Shown piece by piece: positions 1 through 8,424 of a DNA stretch of 64,000 nucleotides. The translations under genes were made by a program, and so were the position numbers. Position 1 is the stretch's first letter; the number at the start of each line of letters is the position of its first letter. This DNA comes from Micromonospora alfalfae (GTDB lineage Bacteria; Actinomycetota; Actinomycetes; Mycobacteriales; Micromonosporaceae). The stretch is taken from positions 558,001 through 622,000 of the forward strand of contig NZ_JAKKFH010000008.1 in the NCBI RefSeq assembly GCF_022230925.1, read 5' to 3'. The notes under the pieces were generated by a model that saw only the letters and a program-made list of their open reading frames with translations, did not search any database and was not told where the DNA came from.

Positions 1-267
1 GGAGCTGCCGTCCTGGCGCTCGGATGGACACCGCGCGCTGTCGCGGCGATCGGCGCCCTTCCGGCCGCTGGCGGGTTCCTGTGGCAGGTCCTCGCCGACA
101 GCATCGACGCGCCCTCCTGGATCCGGGCGCTGTCCCCGTTCGCGCACCTGGCCGCGGTCCCGGCCACCGCACCGGCATGGCCGTCAGCGTTGGGGATGGT
201 CGGCATCGCCGCAGCAGGAGTGGTCGCGGGCACGATCGGCTACCGTCGGCGTGACCTCTATGCCTGA
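1..267 (+). CDS. C-terminal end of a probable ABC-2 type permease (partial)
   Basis: An open frame enters from the left edge and stops at 265-267, giving 88 residues. The visible part is very hydrophobic: an Ala/Gly-rich helix near residues 14-28, then an SPFAHLAAVP stretch, then a second helix ending in GYRRRDL. A final membrane helix followed by a short YRRRDL-like cytoplasmic tail is typical of the last segment of actinobacterial ABC-2 permeases that export drugs or polyketides. The ATPase partner and start lie outside the window. Family assignment rests on the tail pattern only, so the substrate is unknown. Confidence 0.55.
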   Translation, partial: GAAVLALGWTPRAVAAIGALPAAGGFLWQVLADSIDAPSWIRALSPFAHLAAVPATAPAWPSALGMVGIAAAGVVAGTIGYRRRDLYA

Positions 268-288
268 GCGGGGTAGCCGTCGCAGCAG

Positions 289-345
289 CCGCGATCGGCT
301 GCCCGAGAGCCACCGAGCTTGACCAGAATCGCCGTGGTGGCGCGG
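289..345 (-). pseudogene. Decayed N-terminal scrap of a PRC-barrel gene
   Basis: Positions 311-335 are identical for 25 bases to 4110-4134, inside the N-terminus of the intact PRC-barrel gene at 3721-4149, and similarity continues about 20 bases to the left with a one-base length difference. Read on the minus strand it encodes TTAILVKLGGSRAAD, matching TTAILVKLGDSGQTIAD with a frameshift. No start or remaining domain is present, so this is a footprint of a duplication or rearrangement. Confidence 0.6.
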
Positions 346-440
346 CGATGGTGGCGCAGTCTCCGTCAGTGCTCACTGGCGCGGCTATCCTTGATCGAGT
401 ACGACCTGTATGCATATGTCCGCTAACTGAGGAGGGACCC

Positions 441-2420
441 GTGCCCGATCAGATCGACCTCGCCCGCCTGCGGGACGTGCTCGACGGACCGTGGGCCGCA
501 GTCCGCAACGCGCACCGGGAGCACCTCGACGCGCGTTTCCTCCCGGTGTACGGCGAGACCGGTGACCAGGCACGGGAGCGGATCACCCGACTGCTCGGCG
601 AACTCCCCGCCGAACTGGGCATGGCCTCTGCCTTCCCCACCGAGTACGGCGGCAGCTCCGACGTCGGCGGCTCGATCATCGCCAGTGAGATGCTGGCGCA
701 GGTCGACCTGTCGCTGATGGTCAAGGCGGGCGTGCAGTGGGGCCTGTTCGGCGGTGCTGTCCAAGCCCTCGGCACCCGGCGGCACCACGACGCCTATCTG
801 CGGGACATTGTCTCCGGCACTGTCTTCGGCTGCTTCGCGATGACCGAGACCGGGCACGGCTCCGACGTGCAGCAGCTGCGCACCACCTGCACGTACGACC
901 CGCGGACGCAGACTTTCGACCTGCACACCCCGCACGAGGCGGCCCGCAAGGACTACATCGGCAACGCCGCCCGGGACGGGCGGATGGCGGTGGTCTTCGC
1001 GCAGCTGATCACGAACGGTCAGCGGCACGGCGTACACGCGTGGTTGGTGCCGATCCGCGACGAGCGGGGCAACCCGCTGCCCGGCGTGAGCATCGGCGAC
1101 GCCGGGGCCAAGGCCGGCCTGCTCGGCGTTGACAACGGGCGGCTCACCTTCGAGCACGTACAGGTGCCGAGGGACATGCTTCTGGACCGCTACGGTCAGG
1201 TCGCTCAGGACGGGACGTACTCCAGCCCGATCGAGAACGACTCCCGGCGCTTCTTCACCATGCTCGGCACCCTGGTCCGCGGCCGGGTGAGCGTGGGTGG
1301 CGCGGCGTCGGCGGCCACGAAGTCGGCGCTGACCATCGCGGTGCGCTACGGCGACATCCGCCGTCAGTTCGGCACCCCCGACGCGGAACGGGAGGTGCTG
1401 CTCAACGACTATCTGGCCCACCAACGCAAGCTGCTGCCAGCCCTGGCCACCACGTACGCGCTGCACTTCGCCCAGACCGAGCTGGTCGCCGCGCTCAGCG
1501 AGGTGCAGGGCGGCGACGGGCCGGTCGACGAGCATCGGCAACGGGAGCTGGAATCCCGGGCCGCCGGCCTCAAGGCCGCGCAGACCTGGCACGCGACCCG
1601 CACCATCCAGATGTGCCGCGAGGCGTGCGGCGGCGCCGGTTACCTGGCCGAGAACCGCCTACCCAGCCTCAAGGCCGATACCGACGTCTTCACCACCTTC
1701 GAGGGCGACAACACGGTGCTGCTCCAACTGGTGGCCAAGGGGCTGCTCACCGGCCACCGGGACGCTTTCGGCTCGCTGGACGGCTGGGGCCGGGCCTCCT
1801 TCGTCGCCGAGCAGGTCCGCGAGATGGTGCTCGAACGCACCGCCGCGCGGTCGCTCATCGAGCGGCTGATCAGCGCCGTGCCAGGTCGTGACGAGGAGGT
1901 CGCCGTCACCGACCGCGGTTGGCAGCTCAAGGTTTTCGAGGACCGCGAGAGGCACCTTCTCGACGGGGCGGTCCGCCGCCTGCGCAACGGCGCGGCCACG
2001 AAGAAGGACCGGCCCTTCGACATCTTCAACGACGTCCAGGACCACGTCCTGACCGTCGCCGCCGCGCACATCGACCGGGTCACCCTGGAGGCGTTCGTCG
2101 CCGGCATCGAAGACACCCCCGACCCGGCGGTCCGGGCGCTGCTCTCGCGGCTCTGTGACCTGTACGCGCTCAGCGTCATCGAGGCCAACAAGGGGTGGTT
2201 CCTGGAGCACGGCCGGCTCACACCGGCCCGCGCCAAGGCCATCACGGGCGTGGTCAACGGTCTACTCAAGGAGCTACGCCCGCACCTGCGCACGCTCGTG
2301 GACGGTTTCGCCATCCCGGACGCCTGGCTGCACTGCGCCATCCTCAGAGAGGAACCCCAGCGGCAGGAGAGCATGGCCACCCACGACGCCGCCGACGATC
2401 CCCAGGTGGTATCGGCGTAG
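441..2420 (+). CDS. Acyl-CoA oxidase / acyl-CoA dehydrogenase family flavoprotein
   Basis: Predicted to oxidise acyl-CoA to trans-2-enoyl-CoA with FAD in the cytoplasm (fatty-acid or branched-acid breakdown). The 659-residue length fits acyl-CoA oxidases (about 650-700) rather than the roughly 380-residue dehydrogenases. Seen directly: the flavin-site segment CFAMTETGHGSDV, a middle beta domain, the segment REACGGAGYLAENRL, and TFEGDNTVLLQ, whose Glu is the expected catalytic base of the oxidase family. A C-terminal helical oxidase domain follows. The GTG at 441 is preferred because GAGGAGGG sits about 5 bases upstream; an ATG at 348 in the same frame would add 31 unconserved-looking residues. 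It stands alone between an ABC permease and a gene relic, so its specific substrate cannot be told. Confidence 0.9.
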   Translation: MPDQIDLARLRDVLDGPWAAVRNAHREHLDARFLPVYGETGDQARERITRLLGELPAELGMASAFPTEYGGSSDVGGSIIASEMLAQVDLSLMVKAGVQWGLFGGAVQALGTRRHHDAYLRDIVSGTVFGCFAMTETGHGSDVQQLRTTCTYDPRTQTFDLHTPHEAARKDYIGNAARDGRMAVVFAQLITNGQRHGVHAWLVPIRDERGNPLPGVSIGDAGAKAGLLGVDNGRLTFEHVQVPRDMLLDRYGQVAQDGTYSSPIENDSRRFFTMLGTLVRGRVSVGGAASAATKSALTIAVRYGDIRRQFGTPDAEREVLLNDYLAHQRKLLPALATTYALHFAQTELVAALSEVQGGDGPVDEHRQRELESRAAGLKAAQTWHATRTIQMCREACGGAGYLAENRLPSLKADTDVFTTFEGDNTVLLQLVAKGLLTGHRDAFGSLDGWGRASFVAEQVREMVLERTAARSLIERLISAVPGRDEEVAVTDRGWQLKVFEDRERHLLDGAVRRLRNGAATKKDRPFDIFNDVQDHVLTVAAAHIDRVTLEAFVAGIEDTPDPAVRALLSRLCDLYALSVIEANKGWFLEHGRLTPARAKAITGVVNGLLKELRPHLRTLVDGFAIPDAWLHCAILREEPQRQESMATHDAADDPQVVSA

Positions 2421-2443
2421 GAGGAAGAGTCCTGCGGCGCTGA

Positions 2444-2668
2444 CGTCTGGGCGGAAGGCTTTCAGAAGCTGGTGACGGCCCACCCGGGTTGTCGGCGCGG
2501 TTCGTGGTGCCGGTACGCGCCGCCCGACAGGTCAAGGACCAGGTCACCCGACGAGTGCTGGACCGCTTCGCGGAGAACGGTATCAGGGTGGCGTCGGTGA
2601 CGCAGAGCATCACCATTCACCCACCGCAGCCGTTGGGAACCGTGGCGGTTCCGACCAAGGGCCGTTGA
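2444..2668 (+). pseudogene. Possible remnant of an MscS-type channel C-terminus
   Basis: An open frame with no plausible start runs from after a TGA at 2441 to TGA at 2666-2668. It contains SARFVVPVRAARQVKDQVTR followed by RRVLDRFAENGIRVASVTQS. This resembles the cytoplasmic end of mechanosensitive MscS channels, where a beta strand is followed by a helix and a FxExGIxIA-like strand. The pore and N-terminal parts are absent. It is in the same frame as the MarR gene immediately downstream, so it could instead be chance coding potential. Low confidence. Confidence 0.35.
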
Positions 2669-2770
2669 CGGTCTCCTCGTCGGCGGAGATGTACCGAGCG
2701 ATTCTCGTCTCGGCGCGCCACAGACGAGTATGTCGCCCTCGCCGGACTCGCGGCCCTCAGCCGCGCCCTG

Positions 2771-3187
2771 GTGGGGATCACCGCTCGAACCCTGGCGATT
2801 CTGGATGTCGAGGTCACTCTCTCGCAGTACCGAACACTGGTCATCCTCGCCTCCCGTGGTCCGCTACGCACGGTGGACCTGGCCGCCGCGCTGCGCGTGC
2901 ACCCGTCCACGGCGACGAGGACCTGTGACCGCCTGGTACGCCGGGACCTGGTGGCCCGGCAGCAGCAGTCGTCGGACCGGCGGGTGGCCCTGCTGACTCT
3001 CACCGAGGCCGGCAAGGCGCTGGTGGGCGACGTCATGCGGCACCGAACCCAGGAGATCCGGCGCCTGGTGCGAACTGTCGGCACGGAGCCCCGGACGACC
3101 GCCGAGCTGATCAACTCGTTGGTGGTGGCGGCCGGCGAGCCCACGGAAGAACAGTGGTGGCGCCATTGGGAACAGATCACTCGGTAG
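2771..3187 (+). CDS. MarR family transcriptional regulator
   Basis: A 138-residue winged-helix repressor expected to bind DNA as a dimer and respond to small phenolic or toxic ligands. Visible features are the dimer helix and VTLSQYRTLVIL, the recognition segment LAAALRVHPSTATRTCDRLV, and the wing with the conserved D-R dyad in SSDRRVALLTLTEAGKAL. The target is unknown; no divergent partner gene lies next to it. The start is odd: the GTG at 2771 has no Shine-Dalgarno, and 34 upstream in-frame codons from 2669 read like family N-terminus (DEYVALAGLAALSRALVG) but hold no ATG, GTG or TTG. Either the gene starts at 2771 or with CTG at 2768, or its 5' end has been damaged. Confidence 0.85.
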   Translation: MGITARTLAILDVEVTLSQYRTLVILASRGPLRTVDLAAALRVHPSTATRTCDRLVRRDLVARQQQSSDRRVALLTLTEAGKALVGDVMRHRTQEIRRLVRTVGTEPRTTAELINSLVVAAGEPTEEQWWRHWEQITR

Positions 3188-3361
3188 CTCCTGGCGCTTC
3201 ACTGCCTGCCGCCGCTGCCCGACCTCAGGGCGCTCCGCAGCGGGAGGCTGAGGGCAGCCGGTCCGACTTTCCGTCATCAGACCGACCCACCCTCACCAGC
3301 GGCCGTCGGCATGTGCCGCGCCGCGAAACCCACCGGCAGCGGTGTCCATCCGACCGGCTCT

Positions 3362-3640
3362 TCACCGCTCCAACGGCCGCAGACGGTTGTTGACGTCGTG
3401 CACTCCCGGAACGCTCCAGGCGCGGGCGTGGGCCTCCGTGCGCACGTCGGCGCACGTAACCACGCCATCCAGGATGACCACGCGGTTCTGCACCTCGATG
3501 CAGATGCGTTCGTGACGCAACCGGGGATCCCGCTGCATGCCGTCCAGCAGCCGGCAGGCCAACCGGGCATCCTCAGAGGCTGGCTGGAACTGGACCAGCG
3601 GTGGAAGGTCGTCGGGCAGGAACCAGGGGACGTAGGTCAT
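3362..3640 (-). CDS. BON-domain protein
   Basis: A 92-residue protein whose second half is a BON domain: RLLDGMQRDPRLRHERICIE, then VQNRVVILDGVVTCADVRTEA, with the V-x-L-x-G-x-V core, then PGVHDVNNRL. BON domains are thought to bind phospholipid membranes and occur in osmotic-shock proteins. No signal peptide is visible. GAGGG lies 7 bases before the ATG. It is transcribed towards lower coordinates, 80 bp downstream of the PRC-barrel gene on the same strand; both families are linked to envelope or osmotic stress, and an osmoprotectant importer follows nearby, so a shared stress role is a reasonable inference. Confidence 0.85.
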   Translation of the reverse strand: MTYVPWFLPDDLPPLVQFQPASEDARLACRLLDGMQRDPRLRHERICIEVQNRVVILDGVVTCADVRTEAHARAWSVPGVHDVNNRLRPLER

Positions 3641-3720
3641 GATGTTCCCTCACAGGTGCCTCGGTTTCGGCGGGACGTGTTCGGCCGCTGACATACCGGC
3701 CGCTCGGGGGTAGCCGCAAC

Positions 3721-4149
3721 TCAGCGTCGGGTTGGGGGCACCGGGTACGGCGCAGCCACCCCACGCGGGCTGAAGAACGGCGCGTAGCCGTAGTACCAGT
3801 ACACGTCCTCGTAGTAGCCGGTCTCCTCGACGACCTCCGGGTCGTACGTCGGGGCCTGCTCGACCTTCTCCCGGGTGAGATCGACCCGCACTGTGTCATC
3901 GGTGACCTCGCTGACCGCCTCGACGGGGAGGAAGGTGGCGGTGGCGCCGATGCCGAGAATTCCCCCGTGCTCGACACGCAGGAACCGCACCTTGTGCTCC
4001 TCGCGATCGATCAGCAGGTCGTCGACCTTGCCCAGGTCGTCACCGTCGGCGTCGAGGACGCGCCGACCGCGCACGTCCTGCTCGGCATCCGCGATCGTCT
4101 GCCCGGAGTCACCGAGCTTGACCAGAATCGCCGTCGTGTCGTGTGGCAC
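3721..4149 (-). CDS. PRC-barrel domain stress protein
   Basis: A 142-residue protein with a PRC-barrel (YlmC/CsbD-like context) in residues about 25-110: VRGRRVLDADGDDLGKVDDL, the strand HKVRFLRVEHGGILGIG, and FLPVEAVSEV. The C-terminus is rich in Tyr and Pro (YYEDVYWYYGYAPFF), a tail commonly seen in actinobacterial homologues. PRC-barrels are small beta barrels found in RNA-metabolism and photosynthetic or stress proteins; the function of this type is not established. AAGGAG precedes the ATG. The first 17 codons have a decayed copy at 289-345. Confidence 0.88.
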   Translation of the reverse strand: MPHDTTAILVKLGDSGQTIADAEQDVRGRRVLDADGDDLGKVDDLLIDREEHKVRFLRVEHGGILGIGATATFLPVEAVSEVTDDTVRVDLTREKVEQAPTYDPEVVEETGYYEDVYWYYGYAPFFSPRGVAAPYPVPPTRR

Positions 4150-4287
4150 GAGCTGCTCCTTCCGTAGCGTCTGATCCTTATGCGCTACCCAAAGGACGGC
4201 CGGGACTAGACGACGAACCGATGACGGTTGCTGCCCACTTTCGTGACGGCTGAATGCCCGTCCGTCACTGACCCGTCGGGCGGAGAG

Positions 4288-4326
4288 GACGAGGAGGCCC
4301 CACCGATCCGGCGGGGCCTCCTCGTC
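4288..4326 (-). terminator. Strong intrinsic-type hairpin after proX
   Basis: Fourteen perfectly paired bases (4288-4301 with 4313-4326) around an 11-base loop, starting 9 bp past the proX stop. There is no clear U-tract, as is common in high-GC actinomycetes. Confidence 0.8.
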
Positions 4327-4335
4327 TCAGGTGGC

Positions 4336-5220
4336 TCAGGAAAGCGTGTTCAGGTAGTCGGGATTGGCCTTCAGCCACTCCTCGACGGCCTTCTCCTCGT
4401 CGCCCTTGTGGGTGTTGAACATCAGGTCTTCCAGGGACGCGAGCTGCTCACCGTCCATCTTGAACTTCTTCAGCATCGCGGTGACCTCGGGGAAGTCGCC
4501 GCCGAAGCCGGTGCGGGCGAGAGTGTTGATCTGCTCGGCCTGGCCGAGGGTGCCCTTCGGATCGGCGAGGTCCTTCAACTCGTACTTGGCGTAGGCCCAG
4601 TGCGGGTGCCAGAGGGTCACCACGATCGGCTTCTTGTCGGCGATCGCGCCGTCCAAGGCCGCCAGCATCGCCGGCGTGGATGAGGTCTTCAGCTTCAGCT
4701 TGCCGTCCAGGCCGTACTCGGGGATGACCTTCTCCTGGGTGGCCTTGGTCAGACCTGCGCCCGGCTCGATGCCGATCAGCTGCCCGTCGAAGCTGCCGGC
4801 CTTGTCGGCCAGGTCGGCCAGCGAGTCGACACCCTCGACGTAGGCCGGCACCGCGATGCTCAAGCTGGCGTCGTCGTACCAGACGCCGAGCTTTTCCAGC
4901 TTGTCGCCGTACTTCTCCAGATAGGAGGCGTGTGTCTGGGGTAGCCAACTGTCCAGGAACAGGTCGATGTCGCCGTTGGCGAGACCGCCGTAGACGAGAC
5001 CGGCCTCCAGGTTCTTGAGTTCGACCTCGTAGCCCTTGTCCTGCAGGATGTCCTGCCACAGGTGGGACGCGGCGATCGCCTCGTCCCAGGCCATGTAACC
5101 GATGGTGATCTTCTTGCCGTTGTCGGACGCGTCGTCCTGGTCGCCGCAGGCGGCAGCGGCGCCGAGGGCCAGGGCGGCGGTCACCGTGAGCGCGAGGGCA
5201 CGCTTCAGTGTCGTGAACAA
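4336..5220 (-). CDS. proX: Glycine betaine/proline ABC importer, substrate-binding lipoprotein
   Basis: The extracytoplasmic binding component of an osmoprotectant importer. A 294-residue OpuAC-type protein: signal peptide with lipobox GAAAAC (so lipid-anchored), mature part starting GDQDDASDNGKKITIGYMAW. The DEAIAASHLWQDIL segment, LFLDSWLPQTHASY and VVTLWHPHWAYAKYELK contain the Trp and Tyr residues that form the aromatic cage for quaternary ammonium groups in this family. The TTG at 5220 is chosen because AGGAAGGA lies 7-8 bases upstream; the longer frame upstream is low-complexity and lacks a signal peptide. It is the last gene of proV-proW-proX, 80 bp after proW, and is followed by a strong hairpin. 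Confidence 0.92.
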   Translation of the reverse strand: MFTTLKRALALTVTAALALGAAAACGDQDDASDNGKKITIGYMAWDEAIAASHLWQDILQDKGYEVELKNLEAGLVYGGLANGDIDLFLDSWLPQTHASYLEKYGDKLEKLGVWYDDASLSIAVPAYVEGVDSLADLADKAGSFDGQLIGIEPGAGLTKATQEKVIPEYGLDGKLKLKTSSTPAMLAALDGAIADKKPIVVTLWHPHWAYAKYELKDLADPKGTLGQAEQINTLARTGFGGDFPEVTAMLKKFKMDGEQLASLEDLMFNTHKGDEEKAVEEWLKANPDYLNTLS

Positions 5221-5300
5221 AAGGGTTGTCCTTCCTCTTTCGGGTATGCCGGCGGACTCCCGCGTACGCGGGAGAGGGATTGCCGGCGGAGAGCGAGGGG

Positions 5301-6194
5301 TCAGGCGGCCTGCCGCGCGAGGCGTTGCGCCCGAGCGGACGGGAGACGGTCGCCCGCCGAGTCGGTGAGGCGGTCGAGCACCACGGCGAGGATCACGACG
5401 GCGATCCCACCCTCGAAGCCGCTGCCCACCTCGACCTGCGACAACGCGAACATGATCACGTCGCCGAGGCCACCAGCGCCCACCATGCCGGCGATCACCA
5501 CCATGGACAGGGCCAGCATGATGACCTGGTTGACGCCGGTCATGATCGTGGGCAGTGCCAGCGGCAGCTTCGTCCGCAGCAGCACCATCCACGGTGGCGC
5601 GCCGAAGGACTCGGCGGCCTGGACGATTTCCTTGTCGACCTGACGCAGACCCAGCTCGGTCAGGCGTACGCCGGGCGGCATGCTGAAGACCAGGGTGGCC
5701 AGCACGCCCGGCACGGTGCCGATGCCGAAGAAGAAGATCGCCGGAATGAGGTAGACGAACGCGGGCATGGTCTGCATCAGGTCCAGCACCGGCCTGGCCA
5801 CCGCGGAGGCCCGCTTGTTCTCAGCGACCAGCACGCCCAGCGGGATGGCCATCAGCAACGCCAGGGTGCTGGCGACGAGCACCTGCGCGAGCGTGCTCAT
5901 GGTCTCCTCCCAGTACGGCATTCCGGCCACCAGGCCGAGGCCGATCGCGGTGCCGAGGGCGAACTTCCACCCGCGCAGCCACCAGCCGAGCCCGGCGAGC
6001 ACCAGTACGACCACCACCGCCGGTACGCCGGTGAGCAGGTCGTTGAGCGGTCGCACCAGCGCCTCGACCACGGTGGCGACACCGTCGAAGAACGGGCCGA
6101 GGGCGCCGGTTGCCCAGTCGACAGCGGACTCGGTCCAGGTGCCCAACGGCACCCGGGGCAGCCAACTGTCGAGCGGCGACTGCGTCAGACTCAT
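5301..6194 (-). CDS. proW: Glycine betaine/proline ABC importer, permease
   Basis: Membrane channel of the betaine importer, 297 residues. At least six membrane helices are visible, starting with VPAVVVVLVLAGLGWWLRG and including FVYLIPAIFFFGIG and IMLALSMVVIAGMVGAGGLG. The EAA loop that contacts the ATPase is present as ESFGAPPWMVLLRTKLPLAL. The N-terminal region (SPLDSWLPRVPLGTWTESAV) is the usual cytoplasmic/periplasmic lead of ProW proteins. The ATG at 6192-6194 overlaps the proV stop as ATGA, indicating translational coupling. Confidence 0.93.
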   Translation of the reverse strand: MSLTQSPLDSWLPRVPLGTWTESAVDWATGALGPFFDGVATVVEALVRPLNDLLTGVPAVVVVLVLAGLGWWLRGWKFALGTAIGLGLVAGMPYWEETMSTLAQVLVASTLALLMAIPLGVLVAENKRASAVARPVLDLMQTMPAFVYLIPAIFFFGIGTVPGVLATLVFSMPPGVRLTELGLRQVDKEIVQAAESFGAPPWMVLLRTKLPLALPTIMTGVNQVIMLALSMVVIAGMVGAGGLGDVIMFALSQVEVGSGFEGGIAVVILAVVLDRLTDSAGDRLPSARAQRLARQAA

Positions 6195-7438
6195 GTCGAC
6201 TCTCCCTCCGTTGCGACCAGTTCCGCCTGGCCCTGGTCCTGCGTCGGCTCGCTCGAGGTCGCGGCGGCCAGCGCACTGAGCAGGGTGATCCGGGGGATCA
6301 CCCCGATCAGCCGGTCGCGCTCGTCGAGAACGGCCACCGGGTGTTGACTCTCCGCGCAGTCGCCGAAGAGGTCGGCCACCGAGGTGTCCGCAGTGACCGT
6401 GCGGACCCGCTGGGTCGATACGTAACCGTCGAGGTGGGGGCGGCCCTCGCGGAGCGCCCGCAACACCTCGTCCTCGGTGACCGTGCCGAGGAACCGCTTC
6501 ATCGGACCGGTCACGTAGACCACCGAGGTTTGGCTTTCCCGCAGCGCCTTCGCGGCGACCCGGGGACCGGCGTTGACGTCCAGCACCTGCTGGGGCTTCT
6601 CCATGACCGACGCGGCGGTGAGGATCCGGGTCCGGTCGACGTCGGCGACGAACTGCGCCACGTAGTCGTTGGCCGGGTCGGTGAGGATCTCCTCGGCGGT
6701 GCCGATCTGGACGATCCGCCCGTCCCGCATCACGGCGATCCGATCGCCGAGCCGCATGGCCTCGTTGAGGTCGTGGGTGATGAAGATGATCGTCTTGCCC
6801 AGTTCGGCCTGAAGGTCCAGGAGTTGGTCCTGAATCTCCCGGCGGATGAGCGGGTCCAGTGCCGAGAACGCCTCGTCCATCAGCAGGATCTCGGTGCCGG
6901 CAGCGAGCGCCCGGGCCAGCCCGACCCGCTGCCGCATGCCGCCGGAAAGGTCGTGCGGCAGGTTGTCCGCCCACTCCGTCAGGCCCACCATGCGCAGCGC
7001 GTCCATGGCCCGCTCACGTCGCTCGGCCTTGGGCAGCCCGGCGACCTCCAGCGCGTACCCGGCGTTCTCCACCACCGTCCGGTGCGGCATGAGCGCGAAG
7101 TGCTGGAACACCATGCTGATCTTCTCGCGGCGCAGCTTGCGCAGCGCCGCCGGCTTGAGCGTGGTCAGTTCGACCCCATCGACCCGCACGCTGCCCCTGG
7201 TGGGCTGCAGCAGGCCGTTGAGCATCCGGATCAGGGTCGACTTTCCGGAACCGGAGAGGCCCATGACGACGAAGATCTCGCCTGGGCGTACCTCGAAATT
7301 CGCGTCGATCACGGCGGCCGTGGCCGACAGCCCGGCCAGTGCCTCGCCGCGGGGCCTCCCGTCCCCCAGACGTCTTACCGCTTCGTCAGCTCGACTGCCG
7401 AATATCTTGTAGAGCGACTGCACTGTGAGCGCGGACAC
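6191..7438 (-). CDS. proV: Glycine betaine/proline ABC importer, ATPase with CBS domains
   Basis: ATP-binding subunit of the importer, 415 residues. Walker A GLSGSGKST, Q-loop in MVFQHFALMPHRTV, signature LSGGMRQRVGLARAL, Walker B EILLMDEAFSALD and the switch His in IIFITHDLNEAM are all intact. A C-terminal pair of CBS domains follows (about residues 270-400), which in OpuA-type ATPases senses ionic strength or c-di-AMP. GTG at 7438 is preferred: GAAAGGGGGG lies just upstream and VSALTVQSLYKIFG is the expected N-terminus. It is the first gene of proVWX and is presumably expressed from the long region to its right; activation by osmotic stress is expected from the family, not seen. Confidence 0.93.
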   Translation of the reverse strand: MSALTVQSLYKIFGSRADEAVRRLGDGRPRGEALAGLSATAAVIDANFEVRPGEIFVVMGLSGSGKSTLIRMLNGLLQPTRGSVRVDGVELTTLKPAALRKLRREKISMVFQHFALMPHRTVVENAGYALEVAGLPKAERRERAMDALRMVGLTEWADNLPHDLSGGMRQRVGLARALAAGTEILLMDEAFSALDPLIRREIQDQLLDLQAELGKTIIFITHDLNEAMRLGDRIAVMRDGRIVQIGTAEEILTDPANDYVAQFVADVDRTRILTAASVMEKPQQVLDVNAGPRVAAKALRESQTSVVYVTGPMKRFLGTVTEDEVLRALREGRPHLDGYVSTQRVRTVTADTSVADLFGDCAESQHPVAVLDERDRLIGVIPRITLLSALAAATSSEPTQDQGQAELVATEGEST

Positions 7439-8071
7439 GACCCCCCTTTCGAGACGGAAACCGGTTGGCGTATCGCGCCATGGGCGCCCTCTTCGCGTCT
7501 CATCGTCGATATCAACATCGATCACATTCAGCGGGTCACATAGGCCCGGCGGCGAAACCTACCGACGTCATCGCGACAAATCCAGTCGGCACCGCAGGTT
7601 GTGGATATGCACACAAAATTTTCACGCACCGGAACCTGATCGGCCCTCGGCAGATGTTGCACGATCCGTCGCCCAACACCCTCGGACCGCCCGACTTCTA
7701 CCCGACCTGCACCGATCGTCCCGCTGGAGCGCACCTCGCCAGCGTTTTGGCGCCTAATCGCGGAGCAGTTCCAGAATTTGACGAGGTTGACAAAGAACTG
7801 TCATACAACCGTCATATTCCATCGCGGTACGATCGCGTAGTCTCACCTGCGGGATAGCGCTGCGGCTCCCGATCGCGGCTCAAGGCTCGCAGAAACAGCC
7901 TTCATTCAGGCAACGCCCAACGCATCATGGCGAGCGAACGGGCAGACGTTGGATCACGTGGTTGGTGCGCCCTCTCACCACGGTCTCCCTCGGTGACTTA
8001 CTGGGGCGTCGGTATTCTTGTATTGCGCGCACGGCCTGCGCCCATTGCCCTCGACTGAGGGGCGACCGGCA
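7439..8071. other. Gene-free region upstream of proV
   Basis: No convincing gene in about 630 bp. The stretch is less GC-rich than its surroundings, with an AT-rich patch at 7600-7630. An imperfect operator-like inverted repeat, TTGTG (7599-7603) and CACAA (7612-7616), sits about 160 bp before the proV start. A TTGACA-like hexamer occurs at 7786-7791 on the plus strand, next to a repeated GTCATA (7799 and 7809), but no plus-strand gene follows other than the IS630 relic. Confidence 0.5.
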
Positions 8072-8257
8072 GTAGCGGTGGCAGAACCTGCACTGCACCA
8101 GAACAAGATCACCTTCCAGCGGACAAAGACGTGGGAGTCCACCGACCCTGACCGGGACGCCAAGCTCGCCCGAACTGAGTACGTGAGCAGCCGCTTCCCG
8201 CAGCGAGTGTTCGCGTTCGACGAGTTCGGACCCCTGGTGATCCGGCCGCAGGCCGGT
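8072..8257 (+). pseudogene. IS630-family transposase fragment
   Basis: The plus-strand frame encodes PALHQNKITFQRTKTWES, then DPDRDAKLARTEYVSSRFPQ, then RVFAFDEFGPLVIRPQAG. This is the linker and the start of the catalytic core of IS630/Tc1-like transposases, including the first DDE Asp in FAFDEFGP. The N-terminal helix-turn-helix and the rest of the catalytic domain are missing, and the frame runs on into unrelated sequence. It is a dead remnant; no inverted repeats or target duplication were recognised. Confidence 0.75.
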
Positions 8258-8424
8258 GATGGTTGCGGAGTTCATCGTCCGCGATGCGGATCTGACCGGC
8301 GGGACCCTGCTCGTACTGTCGACAGGTCCCTCCGCGCCGGCTCCACCGCAGTTGGTCACCGTGGTCCGGATGCGCAGGCGTCATCAGCGTCGCCGAGCAG
8401 ATGCAAGCCGGCAATGACCTCACC

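Noticed and set aside
423..1592. 389-codon minus-strand frame opposite the acyl-CoA oxidase
   Set aside because: Shadow frame; the plus strand carries the full oxidase domain.
5221..5592. Extension of the proX frame upstream of the TTG start
   Set aside because: The extra residues are Arg/Gly/Pro-rich and out of frame with proW; signal peptide and ribosome site both support 5220.
5226..6347. 373-codon plus-strand frame opposite proW
   Set aside because: Antisense shadow without domain features.
8258..8424. Continuation of the IS630 transposase after 8257
   Set aside because: I looked in all plus-strand frames for the second and third DDE residues and the C-terminal signature and found none; the sequence becomes unrelated.
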